Source: Methylobacter sp. (GTDB taxonomy: Bacteria > Pseudomonadota > Gammaproteobacteria > Methylococcales > Methylomonadaceae). From it: a stretch of DNA of 64,000 bases. Under the pieces are notes generated by a model. That model ran no database searches. It saw nothing but the letters and a program-made list of their open reading frames with translations, and had not been told where the DNA came from. Positions 54,493 to 63,928 of the stretch are shown here, in pieces; within the stretch, counting starts at the first letter, position 1; each line of letters starts with the position of its first letter. The DNA lies in assembly GCA_030699385.1 (NCBI GenBank), contig JAUYMY010000054.1:35247-99246 (forward strand). Reading direction: 5' to 3'. The position numbers and the translations under genes were made by a program.

Positions 54493-55227
54493 ATGAGCAA
54501 AGTCTGTTCAGCCGTTGTTATTGGAGTAGGGCCGGAGCAAGGGCTCGGTGCGGCACTGGCAAAACATTTTGCCGCACAAGGTCTGCATGTCTTTATTGCT
54601 GGCCGTAGTGAAAGAAAATTGCAGCTTGTCGCCGACAAAATAAACCAACAAGGCGGTAAAGTTAGCGCTGTTGTCACCGATGCAACGCTTGAACAGGATG
54701 TTGAGAGGCTTTTTGCTGAGATACAAAAACAGGCTTATCCGCTGAGTATTGCTGTTTACAATGTGGACAGCAATATCTCCGCACCCTTATTAGAAACCGA
54801 CAGTGAATTGTTTACCCGATTGTGGCAACAAAATTGTTACGGCGGTTTTCTATTTGGCAAACAAGCGCTTAACCTTATGCAACAACAAGGGCAAGGCACG
54901 CTGATTTTTACCGGTGCGACAGCATCAATGCGTGCCAAACCGCCTTTTACCGCGTTTGCTACCGCAAAAGCAGGGTTACGCGCCTTGGCGCAAGGCATGG
55001 CGCGTGAGTTTGGCCCGCAAGGTGTGCATGTCGTGCATACTATTATTGACGGCGTGATTAACGGGGAAAGGGCGAGAACGCAATTTGCCGATTATGTGTC
55101 GGCTAAAGGCGATGACGGTTTGTTACAACTGGATGCGATTGCGCAAACCTATTGGGCAATTCATCAACAACACCCCAGCGCGTGGACGCAGGAGCTGGAT
55201 TTAAGACCTTTTAAAGAGCCATTTTAA
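54493..55227 (+). CDS. Short-chain dehydrogenase-like protein with altered active site
   Basis: 244 residues. The Rossmann start VIGVGPEQGLGAALA is a variant of TGxxxGxG. LIFTGATASMRAKP holds the expected catalytic Ser/Thr region, but where the YxxxK motif should be, the sequence is FTAFATAKAG, with Phe in place of the catalytic Tyr and Lys retained. Either the chemistry differs or it is not an oxidoreductase. ATG at 54493 is preceded by AAGGAAA; gene follows the DUF938 gene by 10 bp. Confidence 0.82.
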   Translation: MSKVCSAVVIGVGPEQGLGAALAKHFAAQGLHVFIAGRSERKLQLVADKINQQGGKVSAVVTDATLEQDVERLFAEIQKQAYPLSIAVYNVDSNISAPLLETDSELFTRLWQQNCYGGFLFGKQALNLMQQQGQGTLIFTGATASMRAKPPFTAFATAKAGLRALAQGMAREFGPQGVHVVHTIIDGVINGERARTQFADYVSAKGDDGLLQLDAIAQTYWAIHQQHPSAWTQELDLRPFKEPF

Positions 55228-55259
55228 ATTATCGTTAAACATTAACATTGAGATTAACA

Positions 55260-55574
55260 ATGAAAAAAACTTTTTTGTATGCCGAATATCAAGTAACCAT
55301 CCCCTTCGATCAAATTGATTGGCAGCCAATCAATGTTGATATGAAACAATATGCGGGCTTAAAGTCGAAAACCTGGTTAAGTGGCGTAAACACTAAAACG
55401 GTGGGCGGCTTTTATGAATTTGACTCAGTAGAAAATGCGCAAAAATATATTGATGGTTTACTGCTGCCCTTTGCTAAACAGGTGAACGGTAATTTATCCG
55501 TAAAACTTTTTGACGGCGAAATCACCCAAGAAGCCAATATAGGTATGCTTTCTCCTTTTTACCCTTCCGAATAA
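55260..55574 (+). CDS. YdhR-like small protein (dimeric alpha/beta-barrel, predicted)
   Basis: 104 residues. LKSKTWLSGVNTKTVGGFYE and VKLFDGEITQEANIG resemble the YdhR family of small putative monooxygenases, with the same spacing of the WxS, GGxY and VKxFD elements. Resemblance is modest. The ATG at 55260 is used; an in-frame TTG lies 12 nt upstream. Third in the methyltransferase/SDR group. Confidence 0.65.
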   Translation: MKKTFLYAEYQVTIPFDQIDWQPINVDMKQYAGLKSKTWLSGVNTKTVGGFYEFDSVENAQKYIDGLLLPFAKQVNGNLSVKLFDGEITQEANIGMLSPFYPSE

Positions 55575-55596
55575 GCAGACTATCCAAAATTCCTGG

Positions 55597-55750
55597 TAAC
55601 TACTCAGCGAAAATAGAACACGGATGGCACGGATAGGACAGATTTACACAGATTTTTTTAAATGTGCTGTGCTTTTAATCAGTGGCTATCCGTTTAACCC
55701 GTATTATCCGTGTTCTATTTAGTTATTTTTAACAGTCCCCTGAGTAGTTA
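55597..55750. repeat. MITE-like element with TAACTACTCAG ends and AAATAGAACACGGAT palindrome
   Basis: Perfect 11-bp ends TAACTACTCAG (55597-55607) and CTGAGTAGTTA (55740-55750) enclose a long hairpin from AAATAGAACACGGATGGCAC (55611) to ATCCGTGTTCTATTT (ends 55720). Same ends as 22178-22256. No coding frame. Confidence 0.75.
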
Positions 55751-55774
55751 CACTTCCTGTTTCTTTGGGATTAC

Positions 55775-56650
55775 TCAGAGAAACGCGGCATGGTCTTGTT
55801 GGCCGGGTAATCCTAAACGCGCGCCCATCTGCGTACAGCATAAAGCCCCGGCCGCACTGGCATAGCGAAGCAGAGCCTGCCAATCCAGGCCAAGTGCCAA
55901 TGCGGCCGCAAAAGCCCCATGAAAAGCATCGCCGGCGCCTGTGGTATCAAGCGCGGTAATGGGGTAAGCCGGCAACGCGCCGTGTTCCTTGCCCCGCTGC
56001 CAAATAAGCCCCTGCTCGCCCAAGGTGATAACCACGACAGGCGCGAAGCCAGCCAGCTCGCTTAACGCCTGCTGTACATTGCCGGCGTATTGAATCGCAA
56101 ATTTCTCTGAACACACCAGATAATCGACCTCATGCATTAAGGCTAAGGTGCCTTGATGTAACGAACCGGCATCCAAAATAGTCGGCGTATTGCGTTGCCG
56201 CGCCTGTTCAAGCAGGGCTAATGAAAGGAAAGGTTCGTGACCATCAAACAACATCGCCTTGGCTGACAGCAAAGCGCAGTCCACAGCATCAGCGGCTAAG
56301 ACTTGAGTATCGCCCTTGTAATTGATTAAACAGCGCTGACCATCGGGCTTGACCAACACCGTCGATAAGGGCGTAGCCGAGCTTCCGCGAACGATGAACT
56401 GGGTATTGACACCAACATCGGCCAGTTCCTGAAGATGCTTGTCGCCGTAAAGATCATGGCCTAAATAACCGGCAAACGCCGATGTCAGGCCTAACTTGCT
56501 GACACAAACGGCGGCATTCGCAGCCGGCCCGCCGCCGCAACTGAGCAAACTATCGGCCACTATTTTTTCATCCGCGCCGGGGTGATGGCTGACTGAAAAA
56601 ACAAGGTCGTAACAGGCGTGGCCTACACACAGCACATCAACATTTTTCAT
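55775..56650 (-). CDS. PfkB-family carbohydrate kinase
   Basis: 291 residues. SCGGGPAANAAVCVSKLG (about 37-54) and TTGAGDAFHGAFAAAL (about 235-250, with the catalytic Asp) are the two PfkB signatures. It should phosphorylate a sugar or nucleoside; which one cannot be read. Stands alone between two repeat elements. Confidence 0.88.
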   Translation of the reverse strand: MKNVDVLCVGHACYDLVFSVSHHPGADEKIVADSLLSCGGGPAANAAVCVSKLGLTSAFAGYLGHDLYGDKHLQELADVGVNTQFIVRGSSATPLSTVLVKPDGQRCLINYKGDTQVLAADAVDCALLSAKAMLFDGHEPFLSLALLEQARQRNTPTILDAGSLHQGTLALMHEVDYLVCSEKFAIQYAGNVQQALSELAGFAPVVVITLGEQGLIWQRGKEHGALPAYPITALDTTGAGDAFHGAFAAALALGLDWQALLRYASAAGALCCTQMGARLGLPGQQDHAAFL

Positions 56651-56682
56651 CGTTGTCGCTCCTATTCAAGCGCTGAATAAAA

Positions 56683-56750
56683 GTTGTAGGAGCGGTCACC
56701 GGCCGCGAACAATCGCGCACTGTTCGCGGCCGGGTGGCCGCTCCCACAAC
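56683..56750. repeat. REP-like palindrome, copy 2
   Basis: GTTGTAGGAGCGGTCACCGG to CGGGTGGCCGCTCCCACAAC, closely matching 34403-34466 with loop GCGAACAATCGCGCACTGTTCGC. The head GTAGGAGCGG is of the REP type. It lies between the PfkB and argB genes. Confidence 0.7.
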
Positions 56751-56778
56751 TTGTTGTGTATAACGAGCGACACGATAT

Positions 56779-57705
<927 letters not shown>

Positions 57706-57710
57706 CTAGG

Positions 57711-57801
57711 AAATAGAACACGGATAGCACGGATTAGACAGGATAAGCACTGATAAAAAATCCGTGTAAATCCGTTTCATCTGTGCCTTCCGTGTTCCAT
57801 T
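57711..57801. repeat. AAATAGAACACGGAT palindromic repeat next to pyrC'
   Basis: AAATAGAACACGGATAGCAC pairs with CCGTGTTCCATT. The last two bases lie in the pyrC' stop codon. No TAACTACTCAG ends are visible here. Confidence 0.7.
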
Positions 57802-59074
57802 AAGCGCGATAAATAATTTTACCTGCCTGCAAGGTACAGGTGACGCGGCCTTTCAGCGTTTGCCCCCAAAACGGCGTGTTGACTCCTTGGCTTTTCCAGT
57901 TTTCGCCATTCACCTGCCAGTCGAGTTCAGGGTCGAACACGCAGACATCGGCGGAAAAACCGGGCGTCAATGCGCCGCTGTTTAAGCGCAACACCCGCGC
58001 CGGATTGGCACTTAAACAGGCAATGCCCTGCTCCAAGGTAATCGCTTGCTCGGCGACCAGTTTGAGCATTAACGGCAACAGGGTTTCAAGCGACGACATG
58101 CCCGGCTCGGTTTCCGGAAACGCGCCGAGTTTGGCGTCCAAATCGTGCGGCTGATGGTCGGAACAAATACTGTTAAGCGTGCCGCCCGCCAGACCTTTTC
58201 TTAAATATTGTTTATCGGCTTCGGTACGCAAAGGCGGCAGCACATGATAGGCGCTGTCAAACGGCTTCATGTCGTTTTCAGTCAGGTGCAGCTGATGAAT
58301 GGCAACGTCGGCGCTGACTTTCAATCCGTATTTTTTAGCCTGATGTATTTTAATCACCGAACGCTTACAGCTTAACTGGCCGAAATGCACACGACAGCCG
58401 GTCAGTTCGGCCAGTTCCAAACATTGCGCCAAGGCTATGGTTTCGGCGGCTTCAGGAATGCTCGGCAAGCCATAGCGGGTGGAAATAGCGCCTTCATGGG
58501 CGCAGCCGTTATTACCCAACCAAAAATCATTAGGCCGGAACATTAACAGCAAATCATGGCTGGCGGCATATTCCATCGCCCGTCTTAAAATCAACAGATT
58601 TTTCACCGGCTGATTGGCATTGCCGACAGCAATGCAGCCCGCCTGTTTTAACGACAGCATGGAACTGAGTTCGCTGCCTTCGAGTTTTTGGGTCAGTGCG
58701 CCAATCGCATAAATTTGCGGGTAGCCGGTTTTTTCCGCCAACTCCTTGACCAATTCAACCACGGCAGGCGTATCAATCACCGGCACGGTATCGGGTTGTA
58801 GACATAGCGTAGTAACGCCGGCACTTGCTGCTGCACGCACTTCGCTATAAAAAGTGGCTTTGCGGCTGTGCCCCATATCGCGCAGGCGGGTGCTTAAATC
58901 GATAAAGCCGGGGCAGACGATTTGGTTTTCGGCATTGATGACGCTATCTGCCTTGAATCCGAGTGGTTCGTCAGTGACTGAAACGATTTTGCCGCCATCA
59001 ATGTACACCGAACCGATGCGATTGATGTTATTGGCCGGATCGATGATTCTGCCGTTATTGATCTGTATTTTCAT
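57800..59074 (-). CDS. pyrX: Dihydroorotase-like protein PyrC', non-catalytic
   Basis: 424 residues, class I dihydroorotase fold. The zinc motif that normally reads DLHVHLR is DLSTRLR here (59-65): both His are lost, so it should not bind the metal. The same loss is known for PyrC' of Pseudomonas, which is needed to assemble aspartate transcarbamoylase. Start overlaps the pyrB stop (TGATG), consistent with stoichiometric production. A catalytic dihydroorotase would have to be encoded elsewhere. Confidence 0.9.
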   Translation of the reverse strand: MKIQINNGRIIDPANNINRIGSVYIDGGKIVSVTDEPLGFKADSVINAENQIVCPGFIDLSTRLRDMGHSRKATFYSEVRAAASAGVTTLCLQPDTVPVIDTPAVVELVKELAEKTGYPQIYAIGALTQKLEGSELSSMLSLKQAGCIAVGNANQPVKNLLILRRAMEYAASHDLLLMFRPNDFWLGNNGCAHEGAISTRYGLPSIPEAAETIALAQCLELAELTGCRVHFGQLSCKRSVIKIHQAKKYGLKVSADVAIHQLHLTENDMKPFDSAYHVLPPLRTEADKQYLRKGLAGGTLNSICSDHQPHDLDAKLGAFPETEPGMSSLETLLPLMLKLVAEQAITLEQGIACLSANPARVLRLNSGALTPGFSADVCVFDPELDWQVNGENWKSQGVNTPFWGQTLKGRVTCTLQAGKIIYRA

Positions 59075-60033
59075 CAGGCCACCTGCTTTTGCATCGCCAT
59101 CGCCATGACCGCCATACGCACCGCGATGCCGTTGCTGACTTGTTTGAGTATCACCGATTGCGGGCCGTCTGCGACCTTGGAATCGATTTCCACGCCGCGA
59201 TTGATCGGCCCCGGATGCATCACTATCGCATCGGGTTTGGCGATTTTCAATTTTTCCTCAGTCAGTCCGAAACATTTAAAATACTCGCTCTCGCTAGGCA
59301 GCAGCGCAGAGGTCATGCGCTCTTTTTGCAGGCGCAACATCATCACCACATCAATATCTTTCAACCCTTCGGTCAGATTATGCGACACCGTCACGCCCAA
59401 GCTCTGCACATGCGCCGGCAGCAAGGTTTTCGGCGCTATCACCCTAACTTCAGCCGCGCCCAGCGTATTTAAGGCCTGGATTTCCGAACGCGCCACGCGG
59501 GAATGCAAGATGTCGCCGATAATCGCGACCCTGAGATTGGCAAAGTCGGGTTTAAGCTGGCGGATAGTAAACATGTCCAACATGGCCTGGGTCGGATGCG
59601 CGTGCTGTCCGTCCCCGGCATTAATCACGCTGATATGCGGCGCGGTTTGTTGGGCGATAAAATGCGCCGCGCCAGAAAGCGCATGGCGCACCACAAACAT
59701 ATCGACGAACATGGATTCCAAATTACGGATAGTATCAAGCAGGCTTTCACCTTTCGATGTCGCCGAGGTCGCGATATTCATGTTGATCACGTCGGCAGAC
59801 AAGCGCGTGGCGGCCAGCTCAAAAGTAGTGCGGGTGCGGGTGCTGTTTTCAAAAAACAGATTGACGATGGTCTTACCGCGCAACAACGGCACTTTTTTCA
59901 CCTGATGTTCGGACACACCGGCAAACGATTCGGCGGTGTCGAGAATTTCGGTCAATAATTCTTTGCTCAAACCTTCGATGGTCAAAAAATGCTTGAGCTT
60001 GCCTTCGGCATTTAATTGCAAATTATCGCTCAT
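59074..60033 (-). CDS. pyrB: Aspartate carbamoyltransferase catalytic subunit
   Basis: 319 residues. [13 protein letters not shown] (carbamoyl phosphate site), [12 protein letters not shown] and [11 protein letters not shown] are typical. Makes carbamoyl aspartate in pyrimidine synthesis. Overlaps pyrC' and follows pyrR by 3 bp, as in Pseudomonas. Confidence 0.97.
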   Translation of the reverse strand: MSDNLQLNAEGKLKHFLTIEGLSKELLTEILDTAESFAGVSEHQVKKVPLLRGKTIVNLFFENSTRTRTTFELAATRLSADVINMNIATSATSKGESLLDTIRNLESMFVDMFVVRHALSGAAHFIAQQTAPHISVINAGDGQHAHPTQAMLDMFTIRQLKPDFANLRVAIIGDILHSRVARSEIQALNTLGAAEVRVIAPKTLLPAHVQSLGVTVSHNLTEGLKDIDVVMMLRLQKERMTSALLPSESEYFKCFGLTEEKLKIAKPDAIVMHPGPINRGVEIDSKVADGPQSVILKQVSNGIAVRMAVMAMAMQKQVA

Positions 60034-60036
60034 GAT

Positions 60037-60543
60037 TTAAGCCACCGCTGCCAGGGTTTCCAGATGAACGGCCAACGGCTCCGGCCCGGTCAGTTTAATG
60101 CGCTGATTGGCCTGTAAGCTGATCCGTGTGCCGACGCAATCGGGGTTCAACGGAATTTGCCGGCCGTCGCGCTCGATCAACACCGCCAGCACAATTTGGT
60201 TAGGGCGGCCGTAGTCGAAAATTTCATTCATCGCGGCGCGTATGGTACGGCCGGTATAAAACACATCATCAATCAGGATAATGTCGCGGCCTTCAACGTG
60301 GGTCGGCAATTCGCTGGGTTTGACATTGGGACTGACGCCGATTTGCGAAAAATCGTCGCGATAAAATGAAATGTCCAGCAAACCCAACGGCTCGCTGATA
60401 GCTAGGCGTCGATGCATTTGCTCGGCAATCCACACGCCGCCGCTACGAATGCCTATCATCAACGGATTAACCAGCTGGCGCTCGGTAATTATTTGTTTTA
60501 ACTCGGCTTCCAGGTTGTCTAATAATTCGGGAACTTTTAACAC
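60037..60543 (-). CDS. pyrR: Pyrimidine operon regulator/uracil phosphoribosyltransferase PyrR
   Basis: 168 residues. PRPP-loop DIILIDDVFYTGRTIRAAM at about 96-114. In Bacillus, PyrR binds pyr mRNA; in pseudomonads it is adjacent to pyrB and its mode differs. Start is GTG directly after the ruvX stop, with AAAGGA 7 nt upstream inside ruvX. Confidence 0.95.
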   Translation of the reverse strand: MLKVPELLDNLEAELKQIITERQLVNPLMIGIRSGGVWIAEQMHRRLAISEPLGLLDISFYRDDFSQIGVSPNVKPSELPTHVEGRDIILIDDVFYTGRTIRAAMNEIFDYGRPNQIVLAVLIERDGRQIPLNPDCVGTRISLQANQRIKLTGPEPLAVHLETLAAVA

Positions 60544-61005
60544 TTAATAATCCTTTTGGGTACGATCGTTTAGCCAGGTTTGCAAGATCAACTGAGCAGC
60601 AAGTTGGTCTTGTACTGCCCAGAGTTTGGTCGCGCTGACGCTGACCTCGTCAAATAATAATTGTTTGGCTTCATAAGTCGACAGGGTTTCATCCTGTTGA
60701 AAAACCGGCAACTGATAGCGCCCTTCCAACTGCCGGCAAAATTTTAACATGCGCGGCGTCACCGGATTGTCGGAACCGTCGACTTGCCTTGAGATGCCCA
60801 CTACCAAGCCTGCCGGCCGCCATTCGGCTATCAATTTGCCGATGATGTCCCAATTGGGGTTTTGATTAATCGAGCGTATGGTTTGCAGCGGACTGGCGCT
60901 GGCGGTGGTGGTTTGACCGACAGCCGTGCCTATTTTTTTGGTGCCGAAATCAAAACCCAGATAGGTGTCGGTGCTGGCTTTGGCTTGCAGAGGATCGTTA
61001 GCCAT
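60544..61005 (-). CDS. ruvX: Holliday-junction-resolvase-like protein RuvX (YqgF)
   Basis: 153 residues. YLGFDFGTKKIGTAVG holds the first acidic residue of the RNase H-like fold. The family acts in maturation of the 16S rRNA 5' end in several bacteria. Overlaps yqgE by 8 bp and abuts pyrR. Confidence 0.94.
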   Translation of the reverse strand: MANDPLQAKASTDTYLGFDFGTKKIGTAVGQTTTASASPLQTIRSINQNPNWDIIGKLIAEWRPAGLVVGISRQVDGSDNPVTPRMLKFCRQLEGRYQLPVFQQDETLSTYEAKQLLFDEVSVSATKLWAVQDQLAAQLILQTWLNDRTQKDY

Positions 61006-61561
61006 GGCCTGCCGGTGCGGTCAACAGGTTAATGTCAATGCCAATTTGATCGGCAGCGGCGCTCCAGCGCAGGTTAACCGGGGTGTCGAACAAGACTTGT
61101 TGGCCGCACGGCGTATTCAGCCAGGCATTTTCCTTGATTTCTTTTTCCAGTTGCCCGGCGCCCCAACCGGCATAACCTAAAGCCACCAGATAATGCGCGG
61201 GGCCGGTGCCCGTGGCAATCGCTTCCAGCACATCGCGGGAGGTGGTCAGCGACAGCGTTTTGGAAATGGCCATGGTCGCATTCCAGTTGCCGCCGGAGGT
61301 ATGCACCACGAAACCGCGTTCCTGTTGCACCGGGCCGCCAGCAAAAACCGGCGTTTCAGCTGCGGTATCTGAAGTGACGATGATGTCCATCTGTTTAAAA
61401 ATCTCGCCCAGTTTCATGTCCGTCGACCGGTTAATGACGATGCCCAGCGCGCCGTCTTTATTATGCTGGCACAGATAGGCAACGGTATGGAAAAAGTTGG
61501 GGTCTGCCAAGTTCGGCATGGCAATAATAAATTGATCGGTTAAGTAAGACGCTTGAATCAT
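60998..61561 (-). CDS. yqgE: UPF0301 protein YqgE/AlgH
   Basis: 187 residues. FIIAMPNLADPNFFHTVAYL and GALGIVINRSTDMKLGEIF are the family signatures, along with GYAGWGAGQLEKEI. Called AlgH in Pseudomonas, where it was linked to alginate regulation; true function is unclear. Sits between tonB and ruvX in the conserved order. Confidence 0.94.
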   Translation of the reverse strand: MIQASYLTDQFIIAMPNLADPNFFHTVAYLCQHNKDGALGIVINRSTDMKLGEIFKQMDIIVTSDTAAETPVFAGGPVQQERGFVVHTSGGNWNATMAISKTLSLTTSRDVLEAIATGTGPAHYLVALGYAGWGAGQLEKEIKENAWLNTPCGQQVLFDTPVNLRWSAAADQIGIDINLLTAPAGHG

Positions 61562-61600
61562 GAGGCTAAATAGTTAGGTTATAGTCGCTATGGCTGTAGT

Positions 61601-62509
61601 TTATCGTGTGCTCATGCCCGATTCATCAGAAAATTTCCACACACGGGTAATGACCAGCACATCGAGCTCTTTTTGTAACTCGGTGGGCAACGGCGCAAAA
61701 GGCGCGCTCATGCGGACGATGCGTTTGGCCGCTTCATCCAATGCCGGATTGCCGGAAGACCGGTTAATGCGGATGCTGTAAATGCTGCCGTCTGCCTTAA
61801 TGCCGACATCCATGGTTAAAGTGCCGGCAAAATCTTTCTTGGTCGCCACTTCTGGATAATTAAGGTTACCGGTGCGCTCCACTTTATCCTCCCAATCTTT
61901 CATGTATTGGGCGGCAACATATTTATGGGCACTGACCGACTCGACAAATTTTATCTTGGTTTGCTCGGCACTGCGCGGGCTGAGCCTGATTTCTGTGCCC
62001 AATTGAGCAATTTGTTGCTGCAACATCTCGGCGGACAATTTTGCGCGTTTTTCCGTATGCTGGCCGGTATCCGGTTTGCTGGCGGTAACGACTTTCTTCT
62101 CCGCCTTTTGCTGGGTAATCAGTTTTTTTGCCACTTTAACATCGGCCTGTTCGGGCGCGATTTTTTTCACCTGCTTAATGGGCTGTGGCACCGGTTTTTG
62201 CACTTGTTTTGGCGGTGACGGTGGTGGTGTCGGCGGCTTTGGTTTTGGCTTCGGTTTAGTCTCTTCCGCGCCCGCTGCGAGTTGGTTTTCCTGTGCCAAA
62301 GTCTGGGCTTTTTCAGGTGCTTTTTCGGCTGGCGCAGTCACCAAAGTCACATCAATAGACCGGCTGATTTTTTCCGCTTGCGGCGCGGTGAAATGAATGC
62401 CCAAGCCGATAAAAACATGAATAATGGCTGCGATAAATAATGCAATCAATAATGAATCATTATTGGACAGCGGCGCAGGTGGCTTAAAGAGTGCCTGATG
62501 TGTGGTCAT
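61601..62509 (-). CDS. tonB: TonB-family energy transducer
   Basis: 302 residues. One N-terminal membrane segment (about 20-42), a Pro/Lys-rich spacer (PKPKPKPPTPPPSPPK near 90-105) and a C-terminal TonB domain (about 215-300, with YPEVATKKDFAGTL and DGSIYSIRINRSSGNPALDE). It couples inner-membrane proton motive force to outer-membrane receptors. No exbB/exbD nearby. Overlaps the 3' end of gshB by 26 bp. Confidence 0.92.
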   Translation of the reverse strand: MTTHQALFKPPAPLSNNDSLLIALFIAAIIHVFIGLGIHFTAPQAEKISRSIDVTLVTAPAEKAPEKAQTLAQENQLAAGAEETKPKPKPKPPTPPPSPPKQVQKPVPQPIKQVKKIAPEQADVKVAKKLITQQKAEKKVVTASKPDTGQHTEKRAKLSAEMLQQQIAQLGTEIRLSPRSAEQTKIKFVESVSAHKYVAAQYMKDWEDKVERTGNLNYPEVATKKDFAGTLTMDVGIKADGSIYSIRINRSSGNPALDEAAKRIVRMSAPFAPLPTELQKELDVLVITRVWKFSDESGMSTR

Positions 62510-63503
62510 TTATCGCCATGGATTGTGTGTATGCCGCAAACCTGCCGTGAGCAGCTGCGGCAAGGGTCGTTTCAATATGATCCATCAGTTGGCCGCAAAT
62601 ATTCAGGCCAAACTGGCGATCTAATTCCTGTACGCAAGTCGGGCTGGTGACATTAATTTCGGTCAGCGTATCGCCAATGACATCAATGCCGACAAAAACT
62701 AAGCCTTTTTCACGCAATGTCGGCCCGACCTGTTCGGCAATCCAGCGGTCGCGGTCGGTTAATGGCCGCCCTTCGGCACGTCCGCCTGCGGCCAGATTGC
62801 CCCGCGTTTCGCCTTGAGCGGGAATGCGCGCCAGTGCGTAAGGGATAACTTCGCCATTCACCAACAAAATGCGTTTATCGCCGTCAACAATTTGCGGCAG
62901 GTATTTTTGCGCCATCACATAGCGGCTGTTGTACTCGGTCATGGTTTCCAAAATCACGCTGAGATTGGGGTCATTCTGACGCAAATGAAAAATGGAGGTG
63001 CCGCCCATGCCGTCCAGCGGTTTTAAAATGATTTCGCCTTGTTCCTGCAAGAAACTCCTGATGCGTTCGGGTTCCCGCGCCACCAGCGTTTCCGCGCAGC
63101 ACTGCGGGAACCAGGCGGTAAACAGCTTTTCATTGGCATCGCGCAACGACTGCGGCTTGTTGACCACATAAACGCCCATGCTTTCGGCGCGTTCCAGCAA
63201 ATAGGTCGCGTAAATATATTCCTGATCGAACGGCGGGTCCTTGCGCATCATGATCACATCAAGCTCGTCCAGGGCAATATCCTGTTCGGCGGTAAATTCA
63301 TGCCAGCTAAGTTCATCGCGCTGAACCTTGATAATCCGTGTCCTGGCATAAGCCCGACCATTTCGCAGGAATAAATCATTGAGCTCCATATAATGCAGCT
63401 CCCAGCCTCTAGCCTGGGCTTCAAGTAACATGGCAAAACTGGTGTCTTTTTTGATGTTGATATGGCTGATGGAGTCCATCACCATGCCGAGCTTAATGGG
63501 CAT
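62484..63503 (-). CDS. gshB: Glutathione synthetase
   Basis: 339 residues, longer than E. coli GshB (316) by a C-terminal tail. ATP-grasp segment ILKPLDGMGGTSIF, and INVTSPTCVQELDRQFGLNI near the C-terminus, are typical. Joins glycine to gamma-glutamylcysteine. The start MPIKLGMVMDSI at 63503 fits other GshB proteins; an extension upstream would read into a tandem repeat. First gene of the gshB-tonB-yqgE-ruvX-pyr run. Confidence 0.95.
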   Translation of the reverse strand: MPIKLGMVMDSISHINIKKDTSFAMLLEAQARGWELHYMELNDLFLRNGRAYARTRIIKVQRDELSWHEFTAEQDIALDELDVIMMRKDPPFDQEYIYATYLLERAESMGVYVVNKPQSLRDANEKLFTAWFPQCCAETLVAREPERIRSFLQEQGEIILKPLDGMGGTSIFHLRQNDPNLSVILETMTEYNSRYVMAQKYLPQIVDGDKRILLVNGEVIPYALARIPAQGETRGNLAAGGRAEGRPLTDRDRWIAEQVGPTLREKGLVFVGIDVIGDTLTEINVTSPTCVQELDRQFGLNICGQLMDHIETTLAAAAHGRFAAYTQSMAINDHTSGTL

Positions 63504-63513
63504 AATTATTTTA

Positions 63514-63572
63514 GGTTCAAGGTTCAAGGTTCAAGGTTCAAGGTAAATATTGTCCCTTTTACCTTGAACCTT
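63514..63572. repeat. Tandem GGTTCAA heptamers with a 15-bp inverted repeat
   Basis: Four GGTTCAA units (63514-63541) lie directly upstream of gshB. AAGGTTCAAGGTAAA (63533-63547) is exactly complementary to TTTACCTTGAACCTT (63558-63572), making a hairpin with a 10-nt loop. It would be in the leader or promoter of gshB; no known regulator is recognised. Confidence 0.6.
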
Positions 63573-63607
63573 GCACCTTATTATCTAAGCCATTTTATAG
63601 ATTGTTA

Positions 63608-63636
63608 TTTACCTTGAAAAGAATTTTTGGTATAAA
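63608..63636 (+). promoter_or_regulatory. Sigma-70 promoter candidate for rpmB
   Basis: TTTACC and TATAAA are 17 bp apart; the -10 lies 44 bp before the rpmB ATG. The -35 matches the consensus at four of six positions. Confidence 0.4.
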
Positions 63637-63679
63637 GCTCGGCTAACTTTTGAATTTAGGCACGCATTAGGGGTTAATC

Positions 63680-63916
63680 ATGTCCAGAGTATGTCAAGTA
63701 ACAGGCAAACGCCCAGTTACAGGTAATAACGTTTCACACGCTAACAATAGAACTAAAAGACGCTTTTGTCCGAATCTGCAGCATCACAGATTCTGGGTAG
63801 AAAGCGAAAACCGCTGGGTTCGCCTCAGAGTTTCCACCAAAGCCATGCGTATCATTGATAAAAATGGTATCGATGCTGTTCTTGCCGACCTGCGTAAAGC
63901 CGGTCAGGTCGCTTAA
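63680..63916 (+). CDS. rpmB: 50S ribosomal protein L28
   Basis: 78 residues, as in E. coli. [20 protein letters not shown] and [19 protein letters not shown] are typical of L28. GGGG lies upstream of the ATG. Followed 12 bp later by rpmG in the usual pair. Confidence 0.97.
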   Translation: MSRVCQVTGKRPVTGNNVSHANNRTKRRFCPNLQHHRFWVESENRWVRLRVSTKAMRIIDKNGIDAVLADLRKAGQVA

Positions 63917-63928
63917 GAGGATATAAAA

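Noticed and set aside
59105..59905. A 266-codon plus-strand frame opposite pyrB
   Set aside because: pyrB motifs are unambiguous on the minus strand; the antisense frame has no ribosome site or family signature.
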